From: an uncultured Clostridia bacterium
Lineage (GTDB): Bacteria; Bacillota; Clostridia; Christensenellales; Borkfalkiaceae
Assembly (NCBI GenBank): GCA_947176445.1
Contig: CAMWQK010000021.1
Location: 1-9,365 of the forward strand
Reading direction: 5' to 3'
DNA: 9,365 nucleotides
Below, in pieces: positions 1 through 7,602 of the stretch. The translations under genes were made by a program, and so were the position numbers. Under the pieces are notes generated by a model. That model was not told where the DNA came from and ran no database searches. It saw only the letters and a program-made list of their open reading frames with translations. Each line of letters starts with the position of its first letter. The first letter of the stretch is position 1.

Positions 1-500
1 ATATGTTCTACTACGGGCGTGAGCTCTACTACAACCGCCTGTACACGGAAGCCATCGCCGTGCTCGGAGAATCGCTCACGCAGGACGGCTGGTACGTCAA
101 CAAGATCGAGGCATGCAAAGTCCTCTCCGCTTGTCATCTTGAAAGAGGCAATAAAAAGAGCGCGCTTGAAGCGCTCCTCAAAAGTTTTTTATACGGCGAG
201 CCGCGGGCGGGCGTTCTTTGCGAGATCGCAAAAATTTACCGCTCGGAGAAGAGACTGCGCGAGGCGGCGTTCTGGTATGAGAGCGCGCTCCGTTGCCGCA
301 GTCACGTATCGGAGGGCGACTTCGAAAATACAAGCGACCTCACAATGACGCCGCTCTTGGAGCTTGTATGCTGTTACTACGATTTGGGCGATAAAGACCG
401 CGCCATTTTCTGGCATAAAAAATCGGAGGAATGCGACGCTGCGCACCCCTCCGTTGTGTTTAACCGTAAATTTTTTACAGGTCAAGGTTTATTAAGTTAA
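1..500 (+). CDS. Glycosyltransferase, TPR-containing C-terminal part (5' partial)
   Basis: The frame is open from the first bases of the window to a TAA at 498-500. The ATG at 3-5 has no room for a ribosome binding site and lies inside a conserved block, so this is most likely the tail of a longer protein starting upstream. The visible 165 residues are helical and TPR-like. Segments such as FYYGRELYYNRLYTEAI, GEPRAGVLCEIAKIY, AAFWYESALRC and a final HPSVVFNRKFF are typical of the C-terminal repeats of bacterial family 2 glycosyltransferases that carry TPRs behind the GT-A domain. In that family the N-terminal half transfers a sugar from an activated nucleotide donor, and the TPR tail probably binds acceptor or partner proteins. 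The catalytic domain is not visible, so the glycosyltransferase call rests on the tail alone. A plain TPR protein is the alternative. The structured block 539-735 lies just downstream on the same strand. Confidence 0.75.
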   Translation, partial: MFYYGRELYYNRLYTEAIAVLGESLTQDGWYVNKIEACKVLSACHLERGNKKSALEALLKSFLYGEPRAGVLCEIAKIYRSEKRLREAAFWYESALRCRSHVSEGDFENTSDLTMTPLLELVCCYYDLGDKDRAIFWHKKSEECDAAHPSVVFNRKFFTGQGLLS

Positions 501-538
501 AGCTTTCCAACTCACGGTGCAAGGAAAACCACGCTTCC

Positions 539-562
539 CACTTTTCCCGAACGGGAAAAGTG
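539..562. repeat. Perfect 11-bp inverted repeat (hairpin)
   Basis: The arms CACTTTTCCCG (539-549) and CGGGAAAAGTG (552-562) pair without mismatch around two bases. It lies 38 bp after the glycosyltransferase stop. No T-run follows on either strand, so it is not a standard intrinsic terminator, although it could protect a 3' end. Because the pairing is perfect, it gives no hint of which strand is transcribed. Confidence 0.7.
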
Positions 563-573
563 AATAATGCCGA

Positions 574-613
574 AAATTTTCAAGGCGGATCCACTCCGCC
601 GTTAAGAAAATTT
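574..613. repeat. Two-tier inverted repeat (hairpin with internal loop)
   Basis: The outer arms AAATTTTC (574-581) and GAAAATTT (606-613) and the inner arms GGCGGA (584-589) and TCCGCC (595-600) pair perfectly. The apical loop is 5 nt. The internal loop has AA on one side and GTTAA on the other, where two more A-T pairs are possible if a G bulges. No clear T-tract follows on either strand. It is the middle member of three consecutive structured units between the glycosyltransferase and guaA. Confidence 0.65.
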
Positions 614-631
614 ACGACTTTAGCAATCACG

Positions 632-735
632 ACGTTTCTTTGCACTACGATCGGCACTTCCAGTTTGTGCCGCAGCCCGTGGAGGCGCAAACCTCTCGCG
701 CCTGTGGCGCGACAAGTGCCGAGGCAAAGAAATGT
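632..735 (+). ncRNA. Candidate structured RNA or palindromic repeat element with a three-way junction
   Basis: Four nested or adjacent helices fold almost the whole segment. The outer stem is ACGTTTCTTTGC (632-643) with GCAAAGAAATGT (724-735), 12 bp with one G.U. The second stem is TCGGCACTT (651-659) with AAGTGCCGA (714-722), 9 bp perfect. Hairpin A is GTTTGTGCC (663-671) with GGCGCAAAC (684-692), 9 bp with one G.U. Hairpin B is TCGCGCC (696-702) with GGCGCGA (706-712), 7 bp with a TGT loop. The junction linkers are only 3, 3 and 1 nt. The asymmetric part is a 7-nt bulge (644-650) opposite one base (723). Both wobbles are G.U on the plus strand and would be A.C on the minus strand, which mildly supports plus-strand transcription. 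I see no confident promoter, and I do not recognise a named RNA family. A REP-like or MITE-like repeat, or a guaA 3' UTR structure, is equally possible. Confidence 0.4.
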
Positions 736-744
736 GTGAACTTC

Positions 745-2280
745 TCATTCCCATTCGATCGTTGCGGGGGGTTTGCTCGTGATGTCGTAAACAATTCTGT
801 TCGCGTGCTTGACCTCGTTGGTAATGCGGGTGGAGATCTTTTCGAGTACGTCGAACGGGATGCGCGCCCAATCCGCCGTCATCGCGTCCACACTCGTCAC
901 GGCGCGAAGCGCGATCACGTTCTCATAGGTGCGGAAATCGCCCTGTACGCCCACCGTCTTGCTGTTGGTGATCACGGCAAAGTACTGCCAGATCTCGCGG
1001 CTGAGCCCCGCCTTTGCGATCTCGTCGCGGAAGATATAGTCGGCGTCGCGCAGCGTTTCGAGCTTCTCGCGCGTGACCTCACCCATAATACGAATGGCAA
1101 GTCCCGGACCGGGGAACGGCTGACGCTGTACGACGTTCTCGGGCAGCCCCAACTCCGTGCCCACCCTGCGTACCTCGTCCTTGAAGAGATCGCGTAAGGG
1201 CTCGATGAGCTCCTTGAAGTCGATCACGTCGGGAAGTCCGCCCACGTTGTGGTGCGACTTAATGACCGCGCTCTTGCCCTTTCCGCTCTCGATGACGTCG
1301 GGATAGATCGTGCCCTGCACCAAGAAGTCCACCTTGCCGATCTTCTTCGCCTCCGCCTCGAACACCTTGATGAACTCCGCGCCGATGATCTTGCGTTTTT
1401 TCTCGGGATCGGACACGCCCTCGAGCTTCTTCAAAAAGCGCTCGCTTGCGTCCGCCTTGATGAGGTTCATTTTCAGCCCGTCCTTAAATACGGACATGAC
1501 CTCATCCGCTTCGTACTTGCGGAGCAGTCCGTGATCAACGAACACGCATACGAGCTGACTTGAGACCGCCTTATGAATGAGCGTCGCCGCGACGGCGGAA
1601 TCTACCCCGCCCGACATGGCGCACAGCACCTTTTTATCGCCCACGCGCGCCTTAATGGCGGCGACCTGCTCTTCGACGAAATTCTTCATCGTCCAGTCGC
1701 CCTTTGCCTTGCAGACCTCGTAGAGGAAGTTTTCAAGCATCTTATTGCCGTATTCGGAGTGCACCACCTCGGGGTGGAACTGAATGCCGTATACCCGCGC
1801 CTTGTCGCTCCCGAATACCGTCACGGGGCAGCTCTCCGTCGTTGCGAGTACGTCGTATCCCGCGGGCACTTCCGTAACGTGGTCGGTATGGCTCATCCAG
1901 CAGATACTCTCCTTGGGAATATCCTTGGAAATGGGGCTGTCTTTTAAGAACGTGAACGAGCGCTTGCCGTACTCGCTCGTTGAGGCGTGCTCGACCTTTC
2001 CGCCGAGCGTGTATGCGATGAGCTGGCAACCGTAACAGATACCGAGCACGGGAATTCCGAGATCGAAAATCGCCTTATCGACGTGGGGCGAACTTTCGTC
2101 GTACACGCTGTTCGGACCGCCCGTGAAGATGATACCGATCGGGTCGTATTCTTTGATCTCCTCAATCGTCATATCGCAGGGCTTCAAGTCACAATAGACT
2201 TTCAGATCTCTTACCCGCCGCGCAATGAGTTGATTGTACTGCCCGCCGAAGTCGAGCACGAGAACTCTTTGGTGTTGCAT
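745..2280 (-). CDS. guaA: GMP synthase (glutamine-hydrolysing)
   Basis: This 511-residue protein makes GMP from XMP, glutamine and ATP, the last step of guanine nucleotide synthesis. It has full family length. The N-terminal class I glutamine amidotransferase domain carries the nucleophile Cys82 in GICYGCQ and the His169/Glu171 pair in FHPEV. The ATP pyrophosphatase domain follows with the P-loop SGGVDS (223-228). The C-terminal dimerisation domain ends in the typical KPPATIEWE. The start is fixed by GGAG six bases upstream of ATG (2287-2290). It lies 60 bp downstream of guaB on the same strand, with an intrinsic terminator in that gap and no room there for a promoter of its own. Expression therefore probably depends on read-through from guaB or on a promoter inside the guaB 3' end. 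No frameshift or missing catalytic residue is seen. Confidence 0.98.
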   Translation of the reverse strand: MQHQRVLVLDFGGQYNQLIARRVRDLKVYCDLKPCDMTIEEIKEYDPIGIIFTGGPNSVYDESSPHVDKAIFDLGIPVLGICYGCQLIAYTLGGKVEHASTSEYGKRSFTFLKDSPISKDIPKESICWMSHTDHVTEVPAGYDVLATTESCPVTVFGSDKARVYGIQFHPEVVHSEYGNKMLENFLYEVCKAKGDWTMKNFVEEQVAAIKARVGDKKVLCAMSGGVDSAVAATLIHKAVSSQLVCVFVDHGLLRKYEADEVMSVFKDGLKMNLIKADASERFLKKLEGVSDPEKKRKIIGAEFIKVFEAEAKKIGKVDFLVQGTIYPDVIESGKGKSAVIKSHHNVGGLPDVIDFKELIEPLRDLFKDEVRRVGTELGLPENVVQRQPFPGPGLAIRIMGEVTREKLETLRDADYIFRDEIAKAGLSREIWQYFAVITNSKTVGVQGDFRTYENVIALRAVTSVDAMTADWARIPFDVLEKISTRITNEVKHANRIVYDITSKPPATIEWE

Positions 2281-2310
2281 GAATTACTCCTTTTATCAAT
2301 TCCTTTTTGG

Positions 2311-2337
2311 AAAAAACGCCCGAAATGGGCGTTTTTA
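2311..2337 (-). terminator. Intrinsic terminator between guaB and guaA
   Basis: The arms AAAAACGCCC (2312-2321) and GGGCGTTTTT (2327-2336) pair perfectly around a 5-nt loop. Read on the minus strand, the GC-rich stem is followed by six T's (complement of 2311-2316). It starts a few bases after the guaB stop and ends about 30 bp before the guaA start, so it should end part of the guaB transcripts and lower guaA output. The A/T arms are symmetric, so it could also act on plus-strand transcripts. Confidence 0.85.
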
Positions 2338-2340
2338 TTG

Positions 2341-4415
<2,075 letters not shown>

Positions 4416-4458
4416 CTGTGCGTGATCCCGTCCGAATTTGTCTTTTGATATTCTTTGT

Positions 4459-4487
4459 ATTGTAACATAAATGCAAAAAAAAATCAA
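4459..4487 (-). promoter_or_regulatory. Sigma-A-type promoter for the unknown gene, guaB and perhaps guaA
   Basis: On the minus strand TTGATT (4487-4482) and TACAAT (4464-4459) are separated by exactly 17 bases, with a T-rich spacer start. Transcription should begin near 4452, giving a leader of roughly 35-40 nt before ATG 4415. The -35 element lies in one arm of the dyad at 4472-4519. Confidence 0.75.
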
Positions 4488-4519
4488 CTGCGGGGAGCGA
4501 AAAAGTTGACGTTTTTGCA
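4472..4519. promoter_or_regulatory. Imperfect dyad in the divergent intergenic region (possible operator)
   Basis: TGCAAAAA (4472-4479) mirrors TTTTTGCA (4512-4519), and TCAAC (4484-4488) mirrors GTTGA (4505-4509), with the two sets offset by two bases. The inner arms contain the minus-strand -35 (TTGATT) and a plus-strand TTGACG, so the dyad lies between the two divergent genes. Part of the match is A/T runs, so chance is not excluded. Confidence 0.35.
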
Positions 4520-4521
4520 AA

Positions 4522-4553
4522 AAAAGTCATCTCATGCGCATAAAAGTCATATC
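4522..4553 (+). repeat. Tandem 12-bp direct repeat with 20-bp period upstream of the lipoprotein gene
   Basis: AAAAGTCATCTC (4522-4533) and AAAAGTCATATC (4542-4553) match at 11 of 12 positions and lie 20 bp apart, about two helical turns, so both face the same side of DNA. The second copy ends 7 bp before the ATG at 4561. This arrangement would suit a dimeric or cooperative regulator, but only two copies are present. Confidence 0.35.
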
Positions 4554-4560
4554 TTAGAGC

Positions 4561-5217
4561 ATGAAAAAATCAATCTTTGCCATCTCTCTCCTCTCACTTC
4601 CCCTCATTTTCGCGACGGGCTGCGCCGAATACGACTACACGCAGCATTTGAGCGAAGCGCGCAGCGACATCTTCCGCGCCGAGACGGACGAATTCACCTT
4701 CACGCTCTTCTGCGTGGAGCGCGAATACCCCTACCTCGCCGACGGCATCGCCTGCGATAAAACAAGCCGCGTGGAGATCGTGCTCGCGCCCGTGCAGCCG
4801 ATCACCGAGGACTTCACCGTGAATATCGACGGTGCGTACGGCGGCGACATGTCCTTTCGCAACACCTCGGGCGACTACTTCTATTCGCAGAGCATCGAGA
4901 CCTTCCCCGTCTCTTCCGTCTCCGTCACTCTGAACTGGGGCGAGGAAGTGCGCGAATTTACCGCAACCTCCGTCAAGAACGAGAATACGATCTCTGTTCA
5001 AGGCGCGCTCTCCGCCGCGACGAACGCCGAAAAAGAACTGCTCTCCGCGATGACGCAGAACGGCGAATTTTACGGGGAGTTCTACGTGCGGCTTCTGCGC
5101 CGCGACAAGAATTACTACTACGTGGGCATTATCGACAAGACGGGAAAGACCGTCTCGCTCCTGCTCGACGCAGAGAGCGGCGAGGTGCTCGCCCGTCGGG
5201 AATCCGACCTCCGCTGA
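4561..5217 (+). CDS. Predicted lipoprotein with PepSY-like C-terminus
   Basis: This 218-residue protein begins MKKSIFAISLLSLPLIFATGC, a short basic start, a hydrophobic core and a lipobox-like ATGC, so Cys21 would be lipidated and the protein held on the outer face of the membrane. The mature part looks beta-rich. The last 34 residues (YYYVGIIDKTGK..., then LLLDAESGEVLARRE) resemble a PepSY-type strand pattern ending in D-x-x-x-G-x-V-L. I can assign no further function. The start is forced: an in-frame TAG lies two codons upstream and no other Met is near. Oddly, no good ribosome binding site precedes it (CTTAGAGC only), so translation may be weak or the leader very short. No terminator follows it. 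The next gene has its own promoter 15 bp downstream and may be related in function, since both products are predicted extracytoplasmic. Confidence 0.85.
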   Translation: MKKSIFAISLLSLPLIFATGCAEYDYTQHLSEARSDIFRAETDEFTFTLFCVEREYPYLADGIACDKTSRVEIVLAPVQPITEDFTVNIDGAYGGDMSFRNTSGDYFYSQSIETFPVSSVSVTLNWGEEVREFTATSVKNENTISVQGALSAATNAEKELLSAMTQNGEFYGEFYVRLLRRDKNYYYVGIIDKTGKTVSLLLDAESGEVLARRESDLR

Positions 5218-5232
5218 CGAGGTCGCAAAAGG

Positions 5233-5261
5233 TTGACCGCTCCCCTCCTTTGTGGTATAAT
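5233..5261 (+). promoter_or_regulatory. Strong extended -10 promoter
   Basis: TTGACC (5233-5238) and a perfect TATAAT (5256-5261) are separated by 17 bases, and TGG directly before the -10 makes it an extended TGn type. The start of transcription should be near 5268, about 28 nt before ATG 5296. This is the closest match to consensus in the window. Confidence 0.88.
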
Positions 5262-5295
5262 GTGAACCGCAAAACCCGCACAGGAGGAACGAAAG

Positions 5296-6138
5296 ATGAA
5301 GACGTTGCGCAAAGTGTTAATCATCGTGCTTGCGGTATTTCTTGCGCTCGTCTCCTTTTTAAGCGCGCTCGTTCTCTCCCTCCTCATCGCCGAGGACGCG
5401 TGCGAAAACTATGCGCGCATTCTCCCCTCCTATGCAAAGACAAACATTGCGGAAACGCTCGAAAAAGAGGAATGGACGGAGGAGGATTACGCGCTCTTAT
5501 ACCTCCAAACAGGGCTTGCGCGCGAACCGCTCGACGCGCTGAAATCGCACCCTGAGAAGATCCTTGAATTTCAGGACGCGCTCTTCTACGAGGGCGTCCT
5601 CGGTCATATCGACGCTGCCGTCACCACCCCGCACGACTACCTCGAAGGCTACTTTGCACCCATCGCGCCCCTCAAAGACGGCGACGTGCTCGTGACCTCG
5701 TCCTGCCACACCTACGGCTGGCGGAACGGACACGCGGCGATCATCGTCAATGCGCAGAAGGGCTTGCTCCTCGAATCGGTCGCACCGGGAATCCTCAGCG
5801 GCGTCTCCGACCTTACATGGTTCCGCCATTCGAGCAACTTCATCGTGCTCCGCATGAAGGACCTGACGGATACGCAGCGCACGGAAATCGCCACCTCCGC
5901 CCTCGAACATCTGCACTATATCCCCTCCTCCCTGACAGTTGGAGTTTTCTCCGACAAAGACCAAGGTTTTACGCCCGAAGCCACGCACTGTGCACACCTC
6001 GTATGGCAGGCATACAAAAACTTCGGCTACGACATCGACCGTGACGGCGGGAACATTGTCACCGCGCACGACATTGCAACAAGCCCGCTCTTCGAAGTCG
6101 TTCAGGTATACGGGTTCGACGTGGATAAACTATGGTAA
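5296..6138 (+). CDS. Membrane-anchored permuted NlpC/P60-like (YiiX-type) cysteine hydrolase
   Basis: This 280-residue protein has one N-terminal hydrophobic helix (about residues 7-32), then a helical linker and a C-terminal domain of about 155 residues that reads as a circularly permuted papain-like fold. KDGDVLVT is followed by the catalytic His146 in NGHAAIIV, Glu160 in LLLESVAPG, and the catalytic Cys232 in ATHCAHLVWQAY. The His-before-Cys order marks the permuted YiiX/DUF830 group and not classical NlpC/P60. Family members are thought to cleave amide or ester bonds in peptidoglycan, lipids or peptides; the substrate here is unknown. The conserved ending DGGNIVTAHDIATSPLFEVVQVYG fits the group. 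AGGAGG eight bases before ATG (5282-5287) and the strong promoter at 5233-5261 suggest good, independent expression. A shared terminator follows at once. The anchor suggests action at the outer membrane face. Confidence 0.8.
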   Translation: MKTLRKVLIIVLAVFLALVSFLSALVLSLLIAEDACENYARILPSYAKTNIAETLEKEEWTEEDYALLYLQTGLAREPLDALKSHPEKILEFQDALFYEGVLGHIDAAVTTPHDYLEGYFAPIAPLKDGDVLVTSSCHTYGWRNGHAAIIVNAQKGLLLESVAPGILSGVSDLTWFRHSSNFIVLRMKDLTDTQRTEIATSALEHLHYIPSSLTVGVFSDKDQGFTPEATHCAHLVWQAYKNFGYDIDRDGGNIVTAHDIATSPLFEVVQVYGFDVDKLW

Positions 6139-6148
6139 AAATAAAACC

Positions 6149-6180
6149 GCCGCCGTTCGCAAGGAACGGCGGCTTTTTTT
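6149..6180. terminator. Shared intrinsic terminator between convergent genes
   Basis: GCCGCCGTTC (6149-6158) and GAACGGCGGC (6164-6173) form a perfect 10-bp GC-rich stem with a 5-nt loop, followed by seven T's (6174-6180) on the plus strand. On the minus strand the stem is followed by GGTTTTATTTTT, so it should work for hemW too. The hemW stop codon overlaps the end of the plus-strand T-run. Confidence 0.92.
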
Positions 6181-7288
6181 AATTCATATATTCCGTTAGG
6201 ATTTGATTTTGCACGTAGAGATATTCGTCTTTTATCCTCGTGATATCTCCGTCCTCTGAGAGATAGTCCCTTGTCTTTTCGTACGCCTTTGCAAAGTCCT
6301 CTTTCCAGTCGGTGCCGAACGCCTTCTTGTATTCCGTAGCGGAAATCCCGTAGACGGTGCGAAGCGCCAACATGATAAACTCAAACTTTGCGTCCTCTTT
6401 TTTCACGTCCTCGCTCTCGATGACGGGCAAAAAGCCCGAAAGCAGACACTTCATATACTCGTCGAGATTGAACGTATTCGTAAACCGCTTTCCACAGCAG
6501 AACGAGCTTGCGGAGAGCCCCATGCCGATATATTCGCCGCGCTTCCAATAGTTGAGATTGTGCTTGCTCTCGTACCCCTTCTTTGCAAAATTGCTCACCT
6601 CGTAGCGGCGGTATCCCTTCTCTTTGAGGAGCGAATAGGCGTAGTCGTAAACTTCCGCCACCTCGTCCGCATCGGGCAATTCGCCGTTTAAGTAGTCGGT
6701 ATAGATGGGCGTGCCGTCCTCGGGCGTCAGCGCATACAGGGAGATATGCTTTGCGCCGCTTCCCGCCGCGACCTCGATCGTCTTGCGCACGTCCTCTTTG
6801 GTCTGCCCCTTCAAGCCGATCATGACGTCGGCGGAGAAGTTCTCGCCTTTGAGAAGCGACGTCGCGTACAGATAGTCGCGCACGGTGTGAATGCGGGCGA
6901 GCTCTTCGAGCTGGGAATCGATCGCCGTCTGTAAGCCGATGGAAAAGCGGTTGATCCCCGCGCGCTTGTAGGTTGCGATCTTCTGCTCGCTCACCGTGCC
7001 GGGGTTCATCTCGATGGTGATCTCGGGGTTCTTCGCAAGATGAAAACACTTCTTGATCTGGTTCATCGCCCCGTAGATGTACTTCGGATCGACGACGGAG
7101 GGCGTCCCCCCGCCAAAATACACGGTATCGAAGGTCATCTTTTCGAGCTGTTTCCCGCGCATTTCGATCTCTTTATACAGGCACGCCATATACGCCTCGG
7201 CAAACCCGAGCTTATCGGGAAAGGACGTAAAGTCGCAATACGTGCACTTATGTTTGCAAAACGGAATGTGTATGTAGATACCCGCCAT
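6179..7288 (-). CDS. hemW: Radical SAM heme chaperone (HemN-like family)
   Basis: This 369-residue protein belongs to the coproporphyrinogen oxidase-like radical SAM family. IYIHIPFC opens the protein, and Cys11, Cys15 and Cys18 in CKHKCTYCDF bind the 4Fe-4S cluster. YFGGGTPS (58-64) is the SAM-binding GGGTPS block. HNLNYW followed by GEYIGMGLSASSF (about 243-263) is the usual signature of this group. CxxxCxxCxF, without the extra cysteine of true HemN, favours HemW, which inserts heme into target proteins, over the oxidase. I chose ATG 7286-7288 because it gives the family's normal MxxIYIHIPFC start, has GGAGAG just upstream and begins 1 bp after the preceding stop (TGAGATG). An ATG 11 codons earlier would overlap the neighbour. 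It is the last gene of the lepA operon and ends in the shared terminator. Confidence 0.93.
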   Translation of the reverse strand: MAGIYIHIPFCKHKCTYCDFTSFPDKLGFAEAYMACLYKEIEMRGKQLEKMTFDTVYFGGGTPSVVDPKYIYGAMNQIKKCFHLAKNPEITIEMNPGTVSEQKIATYKRAGINRFSIGLQTAIDSQLEELARIHTVRDYLYATSLLKGENFSADVMIGLKGQTKEDVRKTIEVAAGSGAKHISLYALTPEDGTPIYTDYLNGELPDADEVAEVYDYAYSLLKEKGYRRYEVSNFAKKGYESKHNLNYWKRGEYIGMGLSASSFCCGKRFTNTFNLDEYMKCLLSGFLPVIESEDVKKEDAKFEFIMLALRTVYGISATEYKKAFGTDWKEDFAKAYEKTRDYLSEDGDITRIKDEYLYVQNQILTEYMN

Positions 7289-7289
7289 C

Positions 7290-7592
7290 TCACTCTCTCC
7301 AAATATATTTTTCCAGATCAACGTAGCCGTCGGTTACTTCTACGCCCTCATCACGAAGCAGCTTTGCCTGCACCTCGACGCCGCCGAACGCAAACGCGGG
7401 CGCAAGCCTTCCCTCTCGGTTGACGACCCTGTGGCAAGGGGTTACGACGGGTTCGGGATTGCGGTGCAGCGCATTCCCCACCTGCCGAGCAGCGCGCGGA
7501 CGCCCGATCGCACGGGCGATCTGCCCATACGTTACCACCTTCCCCTTGGGAATTGTTTTCAGATATGCGTACACGCTTTCGTAAAAGTTCAT
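7290..7592 (-). CDS. MGMT-family alkyltransferase domain protein
   Basis: This 100-residue protein is only the DNA-binding/active-site domain of O6-alkylguanine-DNA alkyltransferases. Tyr22 lies in VVTYGQIA, the base-flipping Arg36 in AARQVGNALHRNP, the acceptor Cys53 in PCHRVV, and LLRDEG (78-83) follows the binding loop. Known members of the small ATL group replace this cysteine with Trp or Ala and only flag lesions for nucleotide excision repair. Here Cys is kept, so direct dealkylation is chemically possible, though the usual N-terminal domain is missing. The start at 7592 matches the family start (MNFYESVYAYLKTIPKGKV). An AAGGAC 13 bases upstream is a modest ribosome binding site inside the lepA end. 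An open frame continues upstream but runs through lepA and is not believed. It lies 10 bp after lepA and 1 bp before hemW, so it is surely cotranscribed. Confidence 0.9.
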   Translation of the reverse strand: MNFYESVYAYLKTIPKGKVVTYGQIARAIGRPRAARQVGNALHRNPEPVVTPCHRVVNREGRLAPAFAFGGVEVQAKLLRDEGVEVTDGYVDLEKYIWRE

Positions 7593-7602
7593 CAAAATCT
7601 GT

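Noticed and set aside
539..613. Intrinsic terminators for the glycosyltransferase gene or guaA
   Set aside because: The hairpins are strong but no T-tract follows on either strand, so I list them as inverted repeats only.
501..744. tRNA, CRISPR array or decayed coding sequence
   Set aside because: There is no cloverleaf with a CCA end, no repeated units with regular spacers, and short frames are broken by stops and hairpins with no recognisable protein similarity.
4416..4458. Purine or ZTP riboswitch in front of the guaB operon
   Set aside because: The leader is only about 35-40 nt and shows no aptamer-like paired elements.
4416..4520. N-terminal extension of the unknown membrane protein to an ATG at 4520
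   Set aside because: It would start upstream of the consensus promoter at 4459-4487 and place about 35 odd residues before a normal signal anchor.
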